Assembly: GCF_954871325.1 (NCBI RefSeq)
Contig: NC_088779.1
Location: 9,178,846 to 9,242,845 of the forward strand
Direction of reading: 5' to 3'
Source of the DNA: Gordionus sp. m RMFG-2023
Taxonomy: Eukaryota > Nematomorpha > Gordioida > Chordodea > Parachordodidae
Length of the DNA stretch: 64,000 bases
Positions 1 through 12,235 of this stretch are shown here, piece after piece. Made by a program: the position numbers and the translations under genes. The stretch's first letter is position 1; each line of letters starts with the position of its first letter. Under the pieces are notes generated by a model, which saw only the letters and a list, made by a program, of their open reading frames with translations, searched no databases and was not told the DNA's origin.

Positions 1-82
1 TCATTTCCAAATAATTGTATTAAAACTGAAGAAGCTTTATTAGAAGAGACCCTTTACTTGGCAACCACAGGAGTATCTGTAT
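1..82 (+). other. Possible coding relic at the left edge
   Basis: The first 82 bases are open in frame 1 and read like protein (SFPNNCIKTEEALLEE, then TLYLATTG), with better codon composition than the AT-rich surroundings. The frame is interrupted by the miniature element that starts at 83. Beyond that element the frame closes almost at once, so this is either the end of an exon that begins outside the window or a transposon relic. I do not recognise the protein. Confidence 0.2.
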
Positions 83-500
83 TAGAGGTCTACATCGGGC
101 GGGTTTTTAGCCCACTCGACCATACTTCGGACGGGCGTGGTCGAGTTTTCTAAAATATTTCAACATTGGGCCTTTTTAAAAAAATTTTAAGTAAAGGGCA
201 GGGGTGGGTGAATTTTTAATATTTTTCAGGCCAAAAAGCAGAACAGAATTTAACATATTAAAAATAATAGTTTTATTTAATAATATGGCATAATGTTTAA
301 TTAAAAATAAAAATAAATAAATAAAGAGCCAAACCAATCTTAAAATAATTTAAAACATTAGGCGGGCGGGTTTATAAATAAATTGGGGACGGATAGATTT
401 AAAAAAAATATATAAGTGGGTGGGCTGGTGGGCTAAAATAATTTTCAAATAACTAATAGGCCAGCTTTTTAAGTAAAAACAGGCCCATTACAGACCTCTG
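83..500. mobile_element. hAT-type miniature element, TAGAGRTCT family (copy 1)
   Basis: Terminal inverted repeats begin TAGAGGTCT on the left and CAGAGGTCTG when the right end is read on the other strand. The flanks carry a near-exact 8-bp target duplication (ATCTGTAT at 75-82, GTCTGTAT at 501-508). The ends are rich in GGGC/GCCC while the middle is AT-rich and non-coding. The same plan recurs at 18686, 36218 and 57764. An 8-bp duplication with TAG-type ends is typical of non-autonomous hAT elements. Confidence 0.75.
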
Positions 501-508
501 GTCTGTAT

Positions 509-1727
509 TCTAAAGGCAAGTTACTGTTTAAATGTTAATAGACTGATGCAAAGGCCTGATAATACAAAGAGCGTTCTAGCAAAAGTAATAATTTAAAGAC
601 ACTTTTGACAAGTTTAGATGGAGTGGGCAAGAAAATGAATTATTCTATTTAAGATGATAAGGACGGGGAGGGGGTGATTGATAACTATAATTTGTGATTT
701 GAAATGCTTTTTGAGTAAATAAAGGCATTGAAAGATCTGACTAGTTGGATATTAATGCTCAAGTTTCATATCTTCCCGCTGTATATCAGGACTGGAACAA
801 CTGTGAACTTAAATAACGGGTGTATACTATAATTTCCTTCGCAGAACATATTTTAACATATTAGAAATCCTATATCTCGTATTACTTATCATAATTTACT
901 CTCCGCAACCTTTATTATCTAACTGTATATTCCTAAATATTTTATCCTCAAGTCAAGACACATTTTATACAATTGGAATCGATTATAATATTATCAATCA
1001 GTTAGCGCAGAAGCTAATTTATAGTTCCATTTTGAGACGCACACTTTCGAGATATTATTAGATTAAGTATTTTGTCACTCTTTCCAAGGGCGCCAGCAGA
1101 ATTTTGTCAGGGTGAGTAGGTCGATATTTACAATAATTTTTTTAAAAGTATATTAGATATTTTCGTCAAAAAATATTTCGAAACTATAAAATTATTATTG
1201 TTTTATTAAAAATATTTAAATTTGCCGGATAATTAGAAATATTAGAATAATCTAATATAATTTTTAAAAATATTCGAATTAATCTTGACCTTATCTAAAT
1301 TCTCATGTTTTAAAGGTTGTTCTGTATTTATAGAAAAAAAATAACCTAATTATTGTCACAAAACGCAAGAGCAAAAATAAATAAATTATAGGTAAGTTTT
1401 TTAAAATAATATACTAGAGAAAACGCAACTTCAGTAAGTTTTGTTGATGTAGGACTAGCAGAAGAAGATAAAATTTATTGATTTGATTAACCTTTACTTT
1501 CATATATTTGGCATACCATAATATGGTTGCCTGGGTGCATTAGGTGGACTGCATATAATAAAAATAAAATTGCGACAATGCATTTTTTGCGAGTTTAATA
1601 AGCACGTGATCTGAAGGCAGGTGAGTTAAGAAATGATTATTGAAATATATAAAACAATCTTTTCAAAATAGTTTTCAATTTTTATTAATATTAAAAAGAA
1701 AAATATCAAAGAAAACAAAAATATGCA
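509..1727. other. AT-rich stretch without a recognised gene
   Basis: No supportable gene. A short open stretch at about 735-834 follows an AG but has no clear donor. A GC-rich block near 1087 (AGGGCGCCAGCAG) looks like the terminus of a hAT-like element whose partner end I could not find. Confidence 0.4.
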
Positions 1728-1735
1728 AAAATGGT

Positions 1736-2765
1736 CAGGCGCGGACTGGTGACGCTAAGGCCTCGTGAGCATTTTTTTCTCCTTTATATGGGGGCTTCGC
1801 CACCATATTCCCATTTTGCGGGTCTTCGACCGGGTTCCCTTAAAAGGATTTTTCGATTTACATGATTTTTATTACTTCTTATCTTAGAAAATGAGTTAAA
1901 ACGATTTACATAAAAAAATATAAACGATAATCATATATTTCATTTAAAAAAATTCACATCTAAAATCATATTCATTACCTATATAAAATAATATTTGCAC
2001 ATATATATGTTATATTAGATTTACAACGATATATAAAATCAAATCATACATCACATGTTAAATATAAAAAAATACATACTCAATATATCAAATAAATTAA
2101 TTACACATATAAAATTATTGCAGTTATACAATAAAATTGCTGTACTTATAAAATCAGGCACCAACCATATTGTAAATAGATATTAATAAGATTCAAATAA
2201 AAGAATTAAGAAAATATATAATTTTTACATTAATAAATCTCTCATTAACTTTGAACCTTTGCGTAAATATACAAGAATATCTTCTAGTTCAATCAACGCT
2301 AATAGTTCTCGTTTCATTAAAAACGCAGCTTTCAGCCTATTTTTATAATTTTTAATTTACTAAATGCTTTCTCGCAATTAACCTGCGTAAATGACAAAGT
2401 TAAAATGTATTCATATGCCAAAAATTAGCGAATGCACTTGTGTGCATATTGTATCTTTTAAGAATTTCATACACGCATATTAAACACTTGTTACATTTAT
2501 TCACACTCTTAGTTATTATCATATTCTAATATTCCATCTTCTTCATTTGACTCCTCACTTTTACATACGATTTCATCATCCGTTTCATTTAATTTTTGCT
2601 ACAAAATCTTTGAATACACTGGCAAATGAACATAATTCGTTACGTAATTTAACACTTAATTTATATGCCAATTGTGCCAGTTTTTCCAAGGCCTTTTCAG
2701 AAATACCTTTACTATATATTTCGTGGGTAAAATGTCCACCTGGTATTATGGCCAGTCCGCCCCTG
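1736..2765 (-). mobile_element. hAT element remnant with a transposase C-terminal piece
   Basis: The ends form a terminal inverted repeat (left CAGGCGCGGACTGG, right end on the other strand CAGGGGCGGACTGG), flanked by 8-bp duplications AAAATGGT (1728-1735) and AAAATGAT (2766-2773). On the minus strand, roughly 2390 down to 2225, a decayed hAT dimerisation region reads VNCEKAFSKLKIIK and, in a shifted frame, LLALIELEDILV. This matches the CERSFSKL..L..LN.LALL pattern of ZMYM/P52rIPK-type hAT transposases. The rest is non-coding, so it is an internally deleted, dead copy. Confidence 0.8.
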
Positions 2766-2773
2766 AAAATGAT

Positions 2774-3876
2774 TAACTAAAATTTCCATGATTTTAAAAG
2801 AACTTTAAATATTTTATAATGCACAACAAAATAGGAGACGGAGCAAAGCATCCAAATCATTATAAATTCTTTAAAAGTTACGATATGAATATTATCGTAA
2901 TTTACGTATGATACACTAGGGAAGATCGAGTGACACCCCATGCCCTTACCCGCTAGCCTCTACGACCTATCGTTAAAGTCGTCTGCATACATTTGTCCTC
3001 CCGGGCAGACCATGTCTAATAAATACGAGATTTGAACGTTTCTTGTTATTGTGTAGATTATTATATTAAATAATATTTGAGAGAGAACATAACCTTACTT
3101 TATAGTGCGCACAAATCAATCATTTGCTTTTTGCCGTACTTTTTTAATAATAACGCCACGCGTTCCTAGTTTAAATTGAGTATAAATTCTTAATTTTATA
3201 TATGAAAAATGGATTTCTAGTTTGGAACAAAAAATAAATGATAGCTTTAAATTAATGGTTTCTAGCGCTAAACAATAATTTGATCATGTTGCGACACCAT
3301 TATGCATGCTCAATTTGTGCTCACTATTAATCCCATTTTTGTCAATGAAGAAAGTTATTGTAGATTAAAATTAAAATAAAAAAGATTGTTGTAGTGATTA
3401 CTAAAGATTTTGATTATATTACAGTATTTTATGTTTGATATTGTCTTTTGCTTTTCGAAAGTCTATGAACTAAAAAAACAGGATTTGTATCTGAGGCAAT
3501 TCTGAATTATAATTTTAAGGGCCAAAATAGGTTTTGGTATACATTTACCAGTGTGGTGGGCTTAAATATATATTAAAGAGGGGAAAGTTGACCATACTGT
3601 ATGTTTTCATTGTAGGACCATGAAATCTGAAATAAGGTTGATGGATATCAGGGTAAGAGCTCTATCGAAAAAAATAGACTGAATTTTATAAAATTCCATA
3701 TGGATAAAAGCAATCGATTTCATATCTCGGTAGTCCAAACATTGTTGAAAATGACTAGAATGAACGCTAAGATAATATCAGATGTAGATTATATAAAGCG
3801 CCTATATTACCGAGACCAAATGCCTTATGATTATTTAATCTATTAAAAATAATTGTCATTCCCAACCAAAAATTAG
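2774..3876. other. No recognised gene; contains a GC-rich island
   Basis: Mostly AT-rich. Bases about 2925-3020 are close to half G+C and stand out sharply from the surroundings, but they do not fold into a tRNA or any RNA I recognise and are not a long open frame. They may be part of an old repeat. Confidence 0.35.
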
Positions 3877-4448
3877 AGATAAAATTGCCAATTTGGATTT
3901 AATAAATGAGGTTCTAGAAAAAAGGTCTGCTCTTAAGAACATAACCACATCAATTAGGCATGACCAAGATTTAGTGAAGGTAAGGGGGTGGGCTCTATTA
4001 GGTGAGTAAGAGCTAATTATTTTAGGCTTTTGGCATGGTTACATTTTTAAAAAATAATTCTGATTTTTCACTTTTTTTTTTATTATAAATTGATTTTTTT
4101 TAAAAAAATTTGAGTCATTTATTCAAAAATTTAATAACTTTTGATTATTTTTCTTAAAATATTGTTTTATACATTTTTGGGGGAGAGGAGGAATCAATTT
4201 TTTAGAATTGAATGAAAAAGATATTGACAAAAACAGGCGAATTTCTGAAGGATGAAAACCCTTCTTCCCTCCGCTACTCTTATGCATATCACCATTTGTT
4301 CATCCGAATCTAAATAACCTTATTACCTTTCTTTTTGAGAAAAGAGAATTTCATAAGTTAAATTATTTACAGGAATTTTTCAATTATTCCATAAACGTCG
4401 TACAATTGTTTTCCTTCATTTCGTCATCAATTTCTTTTGGTTCTACAG
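3877..4448 (+). other. Two candidate exons of an unidentified plus-strand gene
   Basis: Bases 3877-3979 follow AATTAG and end in AAG followed by GTAAGG, a good donor. They encode 34 open codons that look like a charged coiled coil (KIANLDLINEVLEKRSAL). Bases 4373-4448 lie between a strong acceptor (ATTTACAG) and a GT, with 25 open codons, and the phases of the two pieces agree. A joined downstream acceptor at 4719 would reach a stop near 4748. I recognise no family, and an AT-rich genome offers many chance splice sites, so this is a suggestion only. Confidence 0.22.
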
Positions 4449-5198
4449 GTTATAAAGATCAAAGGTTCACTTCATAAGTATCTATAAATAGCTTTTCATA
4501 GGGAAACTTCATAATGTGTGGGTTTCCATTTTTAGATAGTTGCTAAGATTTTTTCCCTGGGCAGTATATATATAAATGTGGAAAGGGATATGGGGGAGGG
4601 GTAAGATTTATTTACAGCATATATGACTCCTGAGGGTATAGGGTAGGATACCAAGGGGTTATGAATTAAATTTGGGGAAAGTAGCATGTTTCCTTTTCAA
4701 ATTTTGTCTCCCTTGAAGATGATGACCCCGGGATTTGTCACAACTTCTAAAGTTTGGGTAATATCTACGTTTAATTACTTTGGCCTAATTTTATCTTTTT
4801 TTTAATCACAATGCTAAAATTTAATTTGAAAAACAAAGGCCACAATTTTATTAAACTGTTTCTATTTAATAATTTCAATGACTAAATGAAGTTCCTTTTA
4901 AAGAAAATATTAAAATGATAGGATTTGTGATATTTAAAGATTTTCTATACAACTATTTTTAATTAGGGCCATACTAAATTATTTTTACACATTTCACTAC
5001 TAACTACGCGCTTACCTTTTTTGATGTAATATAAATGGTGGTAATTTCTTTGATGTCCATGAATCAAAAGTGATCGTTTAAAATATAGGCCAATAAGATA
5101 ATTAATTTTTTTCATTAAATAGAATTAAAATTTAAAAACAAAAATTTGACATTTATTTCGGAGAAAAGACTAATTTCTTTTTTTCTCATGGATACAGA

Positions 5199-5321
5199 TA
5201 ATAGTTAATTCAATGGGGGACTGGCTAATTATAAACATATATACACCTAAAAGAGTTATGAATATAGCTAAAGTTTTTGTTATGCCTAAGGAACTAAAAT
5301 TAATTAGCAATAGTCAGTAAG
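5199..5321 (+). other. Isolated open segment ending in a stop (possible last exon)
   Basis: After a pyrimidine-rich stretch and ATACAG there are 40 open codons (including NSMGDWLIINIY and KVFVMPKELKLI) closed by TAA at 5319-5321. The composition is more protein-like than chance in this sequence. It is not linked in phase to any other exon I trust. It could be a transposon relic. Confidence 0.2.
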
Positions 5322-5583
5322 GCCTGGCCCTAAATGGTCCTTTAAGATTCTTTGATCTGGCCTATAAAATTGTGTACATGGTGTCTGGAGAAACTCGTCA
5401 GTAAAAAAAGATAGCTGGTCGGTCTGTAACTGATTTAAAAGACCAAACCGGACTACAAATCATAATTTAAATCGATTTATATTTCATTAAATAACTATAT
5501 TCAGAGAAGTAAATTGAGAATATAAAAATAATAACTAATATAACAATGCGTTTATATTATAAAATTATTACCTTTATTACAAT

Positions 5584-5818
5584 TAGTGTTGTTAAACGGG
5601 TCTTTTGAGCCGATTTTTAAAAACGGCTAACTCAATATTTAAGCCAAAAAAATATATTGCCTAAGGCTCGAGAATTCGTTAATAGATGTCTAGACCTTTG
5701 TGTCATCCATAAGCAAAATCTTCAGGCTTGAGTAATATTTTTCTGGACAAAATATTGAGTTAGCTGTTTATAAAAATTGGCTCAAGCCGTGCTCAAATCG
5801 AGCCGCTTAACAATACCA
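5584..5818. mobile_element. Foldback miniature element, copy 1
   Basis: The two halves are reverse complements: the left begins TAGTGTTGTTAAACGG and the right, on the other strand, TGGTATTGTTAAGCGG, followed by a shared AAAACGGCTAACTCAATATT-type block. A second copy lies at 25707-25928. Flanks ATTACAAT and ATTATGAT match at 6 of 8 bases, suggesting an old 8-bp duplication. Non-coding. Confidence 0.65.
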
Positions 5819-6264
5819 ATTATGATTAGAAAAATTTCCATAAGATTTTCAATTTTATGATCATCTTGATTTTAGCCAATAATATTACTCAGGCCTCGAG
5901 ATTTTGCCCCGAAATAAACAACTTGCCAAATACAGATGATAGATCGTATCATGCTTTAATCCATTTATTTTTGTTAACAAGTCACTGCTTTGGAAAATGA
6001 ATGAAGATAATCATAAAAAGATAAAAAAAATTTTTTAACTGAGTCATGAAGACGATTAAATGGATTGAAATGATTCTAAAACCAATTCGCCGCTAAAAAT
6101 TTTTAAACGGAAAATATCACTATTGGGGTTGCCAGGTTTACCAGATATCTATCACATCCAGCTCAGCTACCAAGTTTTTTTGAAATTTCCGAAATATACA
6201 ATAAAAATTCTTATAAAATTTATCACATTCTAATTTTTTTTAGAAAAATCATGTTTAAAAAAAT
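5819..6264. other. AT-rich sequence, nothing recognised
   Basis: I see no gene, repeat end or RNA here. It separates the foldback element from the Ty3/Gypsy fossil, whose 5' boundary is not sharply defined. Confidence 0.3.
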
Positions 6265-7613
6265 TATTTATAGCTTATGGAGGAATAAATATTATAACTG
6301 ATATAAAAAATTACTCTATCCAAAGAAAATGGAGGATGTAGGATGGACAGACATATACAAAATTGTAAAACAACTTTATAAAGATGAAAGAACTGTTTTG
6401 GCATCTAGATTTGATTTCATTAGATTAAGTCGCGGCCCTACTGAATCCGTAATGAGCTATTTAAAAATATAAAGGAGCTAGCCCGAAGATGCGATTTTGA
6501 AGATAATGTAGAACTAAGAATTCGAGATCAATTAATCGCCGGACTAAAGATGTCACAACTAGATAAAGAACTACGTTTAAGATACCCAGATACTAAAGAC
6601 GAAGACCAAACGTTAAGTTTAAACAAAGTTGTAGAAATGGCTTTAGCGATGGAACGGGCTGACTTAGAAATAAATAATACTACTAAAATGGTTTATAAAA
6701 TAAAAGAGGCGAATAAACATAATGATAATAATATACGATTAAATCAAAATGATAATAATAATCGACAGTATAATGATCATGATAATCGGCAATATCAAAA
6801 TGATAATAAAAGATACGTAAAAAGAAAGAAAACCAATGCAAGGTTATAATAACTACCGCATAGATAATAATACAAGAAAACCGTGCTATTTTTGTAATCG
6901 TTTTCATTCTATTAGAAATTGTCCAGCATACGGAAAGACGTGCAACAAATGTAAGAAATCAAACCACTTTGCCGTGTGTTGTAAAACTAGAGGAAAAATT
7001 TACGGTACAAATTACAATAATAACGCCGACGATTCAGATTTCTCAATAAGAAAAATCTACAAATATGGACTGCACCCAACAATTACGGTATTAATAAACA
7101 ATCACGAAATTAAAATGGAATATGATACAGGTTCAGCTGTAACCATTATTAATGCAACAATATGGAATAAAATTGGGAGGCCAAAACTTAGAATGGCTAG
7201 AGCTCCAACTATATATGGAAATAATAGGATAAAAATTATGGGCGAAGCTTATGTAAAAGTGCAATTAGATGATAAAATAAAATGGCTTCCGTTATTAGTA
7301 CAAAAACAAATGATGCAGCACTATTTGGCTATGGACTATAGAATTTGATTTATCGTTACCAACAAATGTAAAAATCAATATGATCAACAATAAATATAAT
7401 AATAATGATAATGGTAACGTGAATATTGACAAACTATATAAAGAATTCGCTACAGTGTTTGATAATAAATTAGGATTAATAAAAAATGTTGAACCAGTAA
7501 AACTACAATTGGAAGAAAATACAAAACCAATTGCACTTGCAAGCTAGAAGAGTACCGTTGCCTTTAAAATTTGAAAATGAACTGAAACGTTTGGAAGAAA
7601 ATAATACAATAAA

Positions 7614-8151
7614 TGTAACATTTTAGAAAAATTAGAATAAGAATTGGAAGATTATAATCGTTGTCAAATAAGAAAGGTTAGAATAAAATGATACTAAATC
7701 AGACTAATATCCTCGTTAGAACTAAAATGATACTAAATCAGACTAATATCCTCGATTATATATACTTTTCTATAATATTCGTCCAAAATAAACGTTAGAA
7801 CTAAAATGATACTAAATCTTTATTAAATAATATGATAAAAATATAATCAAACTAAATTAATTAAAAAAAATTAAAATAATATAAAAAAATTAAAATTAAG
7901 AATTATAATTAAGTTCGTAAAATCATGATCTCCTTATACAAATATCCTCGAATATATATATACTTTTTTATAATTCATTTACATAATGTTTTACAAACAA
8001 ACTGAAAAAAATCTTGAACTTTCTTTAATTTGAATAATCATTCTTTTTTATTCCTCTTTCTTTAAATCATTTGCATTCGAAATTTAATTCTTTTTTCTTG
8101 AGTAGATTTGAATATCCTTCGGCTTTGTAATTTGGTTTAACAATTACAACA
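7614..8151 (-). repeat. LTR (3' LTR by inferred orientation)
   Basis: This 538-bp terminal repeat is nearly identical to 9023-9560. It contains internal short direct repeats built on AACTAAAATGATACTAAATC. The terminal dinucleotides are TG and CA. It abuts the ATAAA duplication on its left. Confidence 0.88.
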
Positions 8152-9022
8152 CCCTTCCACTTAGATTAGTCCCACCATTCTGCGAGTAAGGCATGGTTCC
8201 CGATACATTCTTCTAGCTCCTTTAATTATATCTCGTTTTACTCCCACATTATCCTAGTCTTTGCTTGTTTCTAACGGTTTCTAGTAACTAATGACGGTAA
8301 ACCACTGACGATAATTTGTCTGCGAGTAACGATGGTTTCCACGACTTCTTGTTCGATTTTTTATCCTATACTAAAGTTTTGATAAGCAATTGGCTATAAT
8401 TTGTCAACGATTAACGATAGCATCCTGGTCTTCTTGTCAATATATCCACTTTGCCTTAAGATCTCTTATACGATAATGATTTCTTGTATCTTTTGATCCA
8501 AAATAAAAATCCGATCTCTAATTGAGCTCGATTGCGGCATAAATTTTCTAATGACGAAAAGCCGTTTCTCTTTATGAAGATTTTTTGGTTAATCAACAAC
8601 CTGATATTTTGCTAAATATTATCAACTTAAATAACAGTCAACCATATATCTTTAATAAAAATTTATAACGAATTTCTTTTAGCTACATCGATCACTACGT
8701 ATAACGATCTCTTGTGACGCATTCTTTTTAGCTAAACGACTAATTCTCCGAAATACGACCATTAATATTGATACCATTGTTTTATTGCTCTCATTCTTTG
8801 TCTTAGTGTCGATAGTCATCTCATACATCCCCTTCCCCCTTTATTTAGAATCTCTTTTCAGAGTTAATTAGACTGACTTTTGATCTTCTAAAGCCTGGAT
8901 CAATCGCTGTAAGGCACCTCTGTACCAATATGGTATTGATATTTATATTGCTGAGGCTAGTGGGAGAGTTAATTAGACTGAATTGTTGAAATTGCCCTGT
9001 CGCCTCCACTCTCCAACACCAC

Positions 9023-9560
9023 TGTAACATTTTAGAAAAATTAGAATAAGAATTGGAAGATTATAATCGTTGTCAAATAAGAAAGGTTAGAATAAAATGA
9101 TACTAAATCAGACTAATATCCTCGTTAGAACTAAAATGATACTAAATCAGACTAATATCCTCGATTATATATACTTTTCTATAATATTCGTCCAAAATAA
9201 ACGTTAGAACTAAAATGATACTAAATCTTTATTAAATAATATGATAAAAATATAATCAAACTAAATTAATTAAAAAAAATTAAAATAATATAAAAAAATT
9301 AAAATTAAGAATTATAATTAAGTTCGTAAAATCATGATCTCCTTATACAAATATCCTCGAATATATATATACTTTTCTATAATTCATTTACATAATATAT
9401 TACAAACAAACTGAAAAAAATCTTGAACTTTCTTTAATTTGAATAATCATTCTTTTTTATTCCTCTTTCTTTAAATCATTTGCATTCGAAATTTAATTCT
9501 TTTTTCTTGAGTAGATTTGAATATCCTTCGGCTTTGTAATTTGGTTTAACAATTACAACA
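9023..9560 (-). repeat. LTR (5' LTR by inferred orientation)
   Basis: Second copy of the 538-bp terminal repeat, ending immediately before the ATAAA duplication at 9561-9565. After it the Gypsy reverse-transcriptase region resumes. Confidence 0.88.
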
Positions 9561-9945
9561 ATAAAGAAAATAGATCCATCAACAACAGAAGTAACCTGGA
9601 GTACTTCAATGATAGTGGTACGTAAAACTTCAGGTGAACTACGATTGTGTGGAGATTTCAAAGTAACATTAAATAAATTTCTACTAAAAGACAACGTTTG
9701 TTTGAAGAATTAATTGCAAATATCACTAATGGAAATACAACATTAGATCTCAAAGACGCATATCTACAAATGAGCATTGATGAAGAATCGCAAGAATTAT
9801 TAACAATGGTAACACCAAATGGATACTACCGCTATTTATACCTTTTGGTATAGCTACAGCACCAATAATATTTTAACTATCAAAAAATTACAAAATGCGG
9901 GATTAAAAGTCAAAACAAGCAAAATAAATTTTATGAAGTTGTACA

Positions 9946-10362
9946 TTTGCTCAAAATAAAAAGAACTTCAAAGATCTAGATCTTTGAAGATCGTAAAATT
10001 TGAAGATCTTTTATTTTTTAAAAATTTTGTGTAACGATCTTCAAAGATCTTCATGATATTTATTTTTTTACCCCTTTATTAAAAGCTCAGATGTTTTTCA
10101 ATTTTATTAATATAATATTTCTTTTATGTTTTATACCTCTCCTCCAGCCTTGATGAAAATTGAAAAACATCTGGGCTTTTAATAAAGGGGTAAAAAAATA
10201 AATATCATGAAGATTTTTGAAGATCGTTGATCGCAGCGATCTTCAAAGATCTCGTTACACAAAATTTTTAAAAAATAAAAGATCTTCAAATTTTACGATC
10301 TTCAAAGATCTTGCTCAAATTTTTGAGCTAGATCTCGCTCAAAAATCTTCAAAGAAGATCTT
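9946..10362. mobile_element. Foldback (long hairpin) element inside the Gypsy fossil
   Basis: A near-perfect inverted repeat: a left arm rich in GATCTTCAAAGATC blocks runs into ACCCCTTTATTAAAAGC, and its reverse complement follows after a short AT-rich loop near 10095-10145. TTGTACA flanks it on both sides (9939-9945, 10363-10369), a 7-bp duplication. Non-coding. It inserted into the reverse-transcriptase region of the Gypsy fossil. Its superfamily is unclear; the duplication length fits hAT or related elements. Confidence 0.75.
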
Positions 10363-12235
10363 TTGTACAACTCTGAGAAAAAGTATCATATTTAGGATGC
10401 ATAATAAAAATAAAATAATAGCAATAAAAAAATATCCAACGCCAAAAGATAGACATGACATAAAATCATTTTTATTTATATTTATACACGGTTCATAGCC
10501 GAATTACATAATAAAACCAGTAAAGATGTTAAATGGAATTGGACTAAAAAAGATGATGTTATTTGAAAAAGCAAAAGGAATAGTAACAGAACAAAATACT
10601 ATACAGTTTTATAAACCGGACCTCGAGTTAATATTAGAAACAGATGCATCTAACCAAGGAGAGCTGTACACATGCAAAAATATGATAATGGTAACGAATT
10701 CCCAATAGCTTACACCTCGAGATTACAAGATGCTGAAAAGAATTACAACTATCGACAAAGAAGCCAAAGCCATAATAAACGGCGTAGAAAAATTTCATAA
10801 CTATTTGTATTGACGAAAATTTAAAATACGAACGGACCACTAACCTTTAATAAAGATATATGGTAATAACAGAGATATAAGCTCATTAACAAACCAAAGA
10901 TTATAACGTTGTGCTTATAAATTATCGGCATATGATTATGATATAATGTACGAGAATGGCGCTAATAATATAATTGCAGAGGCTTTATCGCGAAACCCAA
11001 TAAAGAAAAATGATGATAAAATAACAAGCGAAAATAAAACAGTGAAATATATATGAAATCTTACTTATGACAAATTAACTCTATCAAGAAAAGAACTTAG
11101 AGATGTAACTGCGAAAGATCCAATTTTAAGAAGATTAAAAATATTAATAAAGGGTACAAATATACAAAATCAAGCACAAGAATTACAAGCTTTTAGAACA
11201 AGAATAGATGAAATAGAAAATGATGACGGTATTTTATTTTGGAATGGTAGATTAATCATTCCGTACTCACTACAAAAAAGAGTTTTACACATATTGCATA
11301 CGGGACATCCGGGTATTTCATCATGAAATCCAATACGAGACATTATATATGGTGGGAACAATTAGATAAAGATGCTGAAAAATTAGTAAACCGCTGTATT
11401 GGGTGTCAAAAATATCGCAGATATACCAGGAGTTGCCATATACCTATGGAATCCGCGAGCACAACCCTGAGAAAGGGTACATTTCGATTTTGCCGGACCA
11501 CTTGACGGATTTTATTGGCTGGTAGGACTCGATTCATATTCAAAATGGATAGAGATCGATAGAATCAAAGATACAAGTAAAAATTTAATAAATAGATTAG
11601 AAAAATGGCTTAACCGATATGGTATTACACGTCAAATTGTTATGGACAATGGCCCACAATTTATTTTGAATGAATTTTATAAATGGTGTAAAAACAAGAA
11701 TATACAACATATAAAAACTACACCATACCATCCGAGAAGTAATTGATTAGTAGAAAGATGCATACAAACTATCAAAAATCGGTATTTCGCAAATAGAGAA
11801 TGGGGAAAAATGCCTAAATGAAGTATTATTTACGTTTAAAAATTCCGAACACTCCTCAACGGGCCGAATACCTGCCAAACTATTTATGGGGAGAAGATTA
11901 AATACTTTATTGGACTGGGTGAAACCTTCAATTACTGAAAAATTAGAAACCTCTGTAGTAAAACCCGACCAGTTAAACAAAGGCCTACATAGATATTTTG
12001 GAGAAAACGAATTAGTTTTGATAAAAAACAAATTATCACAAAAGTTCTGATGATTTCTTCAAATTAATTATAAGTGGGGATATGATTCCCATTTCATCAC
12101 ATATATGAGGCCATTCTATATTGTGGATTGAAGGGCCTAGGATTACATCGCCATTTGGATTCGGAAAGCTTGAATATCAATAATGAAAATGAAGTTTTCG
12201 TGGTCTTGTAAAATTTAAAGCGGGGATTCTGCATT

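Larger units (their letters stand above)
7614..9560 (-). mobile_element. Non-autonomous LTR element inserted in the Gypsy fossil
   Basis: Two 538-bp direct repeats bound an approximately 0.87-kb interior that carries no retroviral-type coding. The repeats begin TGTAAC and end ACAACA, and the whole is flanked by the 5-bp duplication ATAAA (7609-7613 and 9561-9565). On the minus strand a purine-rich tract (AGTGGAAGGG) directly precedes the repeat at 8151, and a TGG-starting primer-site-like sequence directly follows the other repeat, so the element points leftward. The repeats differ at only about three positions, so it is young relative to its host element. It resembles a TRIM/LARD-type element. 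Confidence 0.85.
6265..12205 (+). mobile_element. Ty3/Gypsy LTR retrotransposon fossil
   Basis: Parts appear in the Ty3/Gypsy order. A Gag region starts near 6300, with a nucleocapsid carrying CX2C/H/C zinc-knuckle residues at 6870-6990 (CNKCKKSNHFAVCC). An aspartic protease follows with its active-site DTGSA at about 7123. Reverse transcriptase blocks lie around 7540-7610 and 9570-9900, RNase H around 10600-10900, and an integrase HHCC region at 11290-11430 precedes an integrase core and C-terminal part to about 12190. A purine tract (AAAGCGGGGA) lies near 12219. I could not identify its own LTRs. It is broken in many places (at least half a dozen) and is interrupted by two later insertions, so it is old. 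Confidence 0.85.

Noticed and set aside
3616-3652. Small exon (MKSEIRLMDIR) upstream of the 3877 candidate
   Set aside because: Borders look good, but its phase cannot be joined to the 3877 segment, and 12 codons are too few to trust.
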